Positions 6,547 to 7,655 of a stretch of 7,655 nucleotides of DNA are shown here, piece by piece. Origin of the DNA: an uncultured Acidimicrobiia bacterium (GTDB taxonomy: Bacteria; Actinomycetota; Acidimicrobiia; Spongiisociales; JAENVV01); contig CAJQPD010000125.1 in NCBI GenBank assembly GCA_905480085.1, forward strand, positions 1 through 7,655. The letters are read 5' to 3'. The notes under the pieces were generated by a model. The model searched no databases. It was not told the origin of the DNA and saw nothing but the letters and a program-made list of their open reading frames with translations. The translations under genes were made by a program, and so were the position numbers. Numbering within the stretch: the stretch's first letter is position 1; each line of letters begins with the position of its first letter.

Positions 6547-7473
6547 ATGAATTACGCATTGCTCTTTCCAGGTCAGGGTGCCCAATACGTCGGTATGGGG
6601 AGTCACCTGTTCGAAGCGGATCCTCATCTGCTCGTAGATCGAGCAGATGAGCTGCTCGGTTGGTCCCTCAAGCAGATGTGTCTTAACGGCCCCGAAGACG
6701 CACTCACCCGGACCGAGCACGCTCAGCCGGCTCTCTACGCCCTTGCTTTCGCTCAGTGGGAGGCTTTCTCTAGACGGGTGCGTACTCCACCAATCGCCGC
6801 AGCTGGTCACTCGCTTGGCGAATACACCGCACTCACCGCTGCCGGGGTTCTGAGTTTTGATGACGGTCTGCGACTGGTTGCCAAGCGAGGCCAGGCGATG
6901 GCTGCTGCGGCCGACCGGGAGCCGTCAGCTATGGCTGCCCTATTGGGGGCTGCCCCGGATGTTGCCGAAGCGATCGCTACCGAACGGCGACAATCCGGAG
7001 GTCGTCTGTGGGTTGCCAACCTCAACGCTCCCGGTCAAGTGGTCGTGGCTGGTGGCGAACCCGACATCGACTGGGTGGTCGACAACGCTCGTGATCTCGG
7101 GGTCAGGAGGGCGGTCAAACTCAATGTGGCAGGGGCCTTCCATACGCCTTTCATGGCTTCCGCTGCACAGGAGTTGGCCGCCGCCGTTGAGGACGTAGCC
7201 TTTGGAACGGCTCGATTCGACGTGTTCGGAAATGTGACCGCCGCCCCCTTGGTCGGGTCGGTGGGGGACACTCTGGTTGAACAACTAACGTCGCCAGTCC
7301 GTTTTGAGGAGTCTTTGGCGAATATGGCCAAGGCGGGCGTCGACATCTTCGTGCATGTGGGACCCGGGGATGTGACGGCTGGTATGGCGAAACGGTCGGC
7401 GCCAAACGCAGAAGTGCTCATTGTGAATGACCCGGCGTCACTTGAGGCTGCGGTTGACCGACTTGCGCTCTAG
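6547..7473 (+). CDS. fabD: Malonyl-CoA:ACP transacylase (FabD)
   Basis: A 308-residue acyltransferase that moves malonyl from CoA to acyl carrier protein, supplying the extender unit for type II fatty-acid synthesis in the cytosol. LLFPGQGAQYVGMG (5-18) is the family opening and includes the oxyanion-side Gln. GHSLGEY (87-93) holds the nucleophile S89. R114 in KRG should bind the malonyl carboxylate. GAFHTPFM (196-203) carries the catalytic H199. GPGDVTAGMAKR (272-283) matches the conserved C-terminal GPG motif. Length is normal for FabD and all key residues are present. The ATG at 6547 has AAGAAGG six bases upstream. fabH follows after 34 bases on the same strand, the usual start of an actinobacterial fabD-fabH-acpP-fabF cluster, though only the first two genes are visible here. 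A strong inverted repeat lies in codons 26-35. Confidence 0.95.
   Translation: MNYALLFPGQGAQYVGMGSHLFEADPHLLVDRADELLGWSLKQMCLNGPEDALTRTEHAQPALYALAFAQWEAFSRRVRTPPIAAAGHSLGEYTALTAAGVLSFDDGLRLVAKRGQAMAAAADREPSAMAALLGAAPDVAEAIATERRQSGGRLWVANLNAPGQVVVAGGEPDIDWVVDNARDLGVRRAVKLNVAGAFHTPFMASAAQELAAAVEDVAFGTARFDVFGNVTAAPLVGSVGDTLVEQLTSPVRFEESLANMAKAGVDIFVHVGPGDVTAGMAKRSAPNAEVLIVNDPASLEAAVDRLAL
6623..6651 (+). repeat. 12-bp perfect inverted repeat within early fabD
   Basis: The arms CTCATCTGCTCG (6623-6634) and CGAGCAGATGAG (6640-6651) are exact complements around the 5-base loop TAGAT. It lies 77-105 bases into the fabD coding sequence and spans codons 26-35. A second CTGCTCG at 6652-6658 can pair with CGAGCAG at 6640-6646 instead, so two mutually exclusive hairpins are possible. 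No T-run follows. The structure is certain as sequence; any function is unproven. Confidence 0.8.
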
Positions 7474-7494
7474 AGTCGACCCAACAAGTTTCCT

Positions 7495-7501
7495 GGAGGA
7501 G
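7495..7501 (+). promoter_or_regulatory. Strong Shine-Dalgarno of fabH
   Basis: GGAGGAG with six bases to the GTG at 7508 is the strongest ribosome-binding site in the window and fixes a non-ATG start. The other strong site, GAGGAG before the TTG-started aminotransferase gene, also serves a weak start codon. Confidence 0.8.
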
Positions 7502-7507
7502 TAGCCA

Positions 7508-7655
7508 GTGCGATACGCAACCATCACCGGGTGGGGGAAGGCCATTCCTCCTGCGATCCTGTCGAACGCCGATCTTGAGACGATCATGGACACGTCGGAT
7601 GAGTGGATTTCGACAAGAACCGGCATCAAAGAACGTCGGATCGCCGAAGTCGAAA
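7508..7655 (+). CDS. fabH: Beta-ketoacyl-ACP synthase III (FabH), 5' part only
   Basis: Forty-nine codons are visible before the window ends: the opening [15 protein letters not shown], then [18 protein letters not shown] (about 29-46). The T-S/D-E-W-I-x-x-R-T-G-I-x-x-R-R motif is characteristic of FabH N-termini. FabH condenses an acyl-CoA primer with malonyl-ACP and so initiates type II fatty-acid synthesis, directly using the product of FabD encoded upstream. GTG at 7508 is the start: a near-perfect GGAGGAG (7495-7501) lies six bases before it, and the protein opens where FabH proteins normally do. The catalytic Cys-His-Asn residues are beyond the window. Other thiolase-fold KAS III enzymes share this N-terminus, but the position after fabD favours FabH. 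Confidence 0.9.
   Translation, partial: MRYATITGWGKAIPPAILSNADLETIMDTSDEWISTRTGIKERRIAEVE

Noticed and set aside
6421..6810. The glgP frame stays open for another 130 codons upstream, antisense to fabD, and could make an 837-residue protein.
   Set aside because: The extra residues have no phosphorylase similarity, lie upstream of the best -10 box, and read through the antisense of fabD's 5' end. The DUF3417 similarity begins just after the GTG at 6420.
7468..7481. CTCTAGAGTCGACC at the end of fabD matches part of a common cloning-vector polylinker (XbaI-SalI), hinting at vector contamination or a cloning junction.
   Set aside because: The match is only 14 bases and stops on both sides. The fabD C-terminus and the fabH Shine-Dalgarno continue naturally across it.

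Overview
The window looks like ordinary chromosomal housekeeping DNA from a GC-rich actinobacterium, roughly 60 % GC by eye. The three-gene SRPBCC / ArsA-like ATPase / ROK glucokinase run resembles gene neighbourhoods I recall from Mycobacterium and Streptomyces. GTG and TTG starts, TAnnnT-type -10 boxes and one probable leaderless gene also fit Actinobacteria. A deep-branching or uncultured lineage such as Acidimicrobiia is my guess, but the sequence alone does not prove it. I see no mobile element, CRISPR array, tRNA or rRNA.

Layout. (1) 97-2656, plus strand: a tightly coupled operon with 4-bp overlaps at both junctions. It encodes a small SRPBCC (START-fold) protein, a single-domain ArsA/Get3-like ATPase with a C-terminal HSP20-like domain, and a ROK-family glucokinase. 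(2) 2676-3095: a small DUF1232 (YkvA-like) protein, probably read from a leaderless transcript. (3) 3133-4326: a class I/II PLP aminotransferase closely resembling AlaC, preceded by a small hairpin and a good Shine-Dalgarno. (4) 4297-6420, minus strand: an alpha-glucan (glycogen) phosphorylase that converges on the aminotransferase and overlaps its last 30 bases. (5) 6421-6546: a divergent promoter region. (6) 6547 to the window end, plus strand: fabD followed by the start of fabH, the beginning of a type II fatty-acid synthesis cluster.

How the genes may work together. Glucokinase and glycogen phosphorylase both feed the glucose-phosphate pool: one phosphorylates free glucose, the other releases glucose-1-phosphate from stored glucan. 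The AlaC-like enzyme links pyruvate to alanine, and FabD/FabH start fatty-acid synthesis from malonyl-CoA. These are neighbours in central carbon metabolism, not one demonstrated pathway. The least understood part is the SRPBCC-ArsA pair. The ATPase has only one cysteine, so it lacks both the arsenite site and the zinc site of its characterised relatives.

I found no clearly new system. The best unexplained signals are a 12-bp perfect inverted repeat with an alternative partner arm early in fabD, the SRPBCC-ArsA-glucokinase coupling, the leaderless DUF1232 start, and the hairpin over a possible -10 box before the aminotransferase gene.
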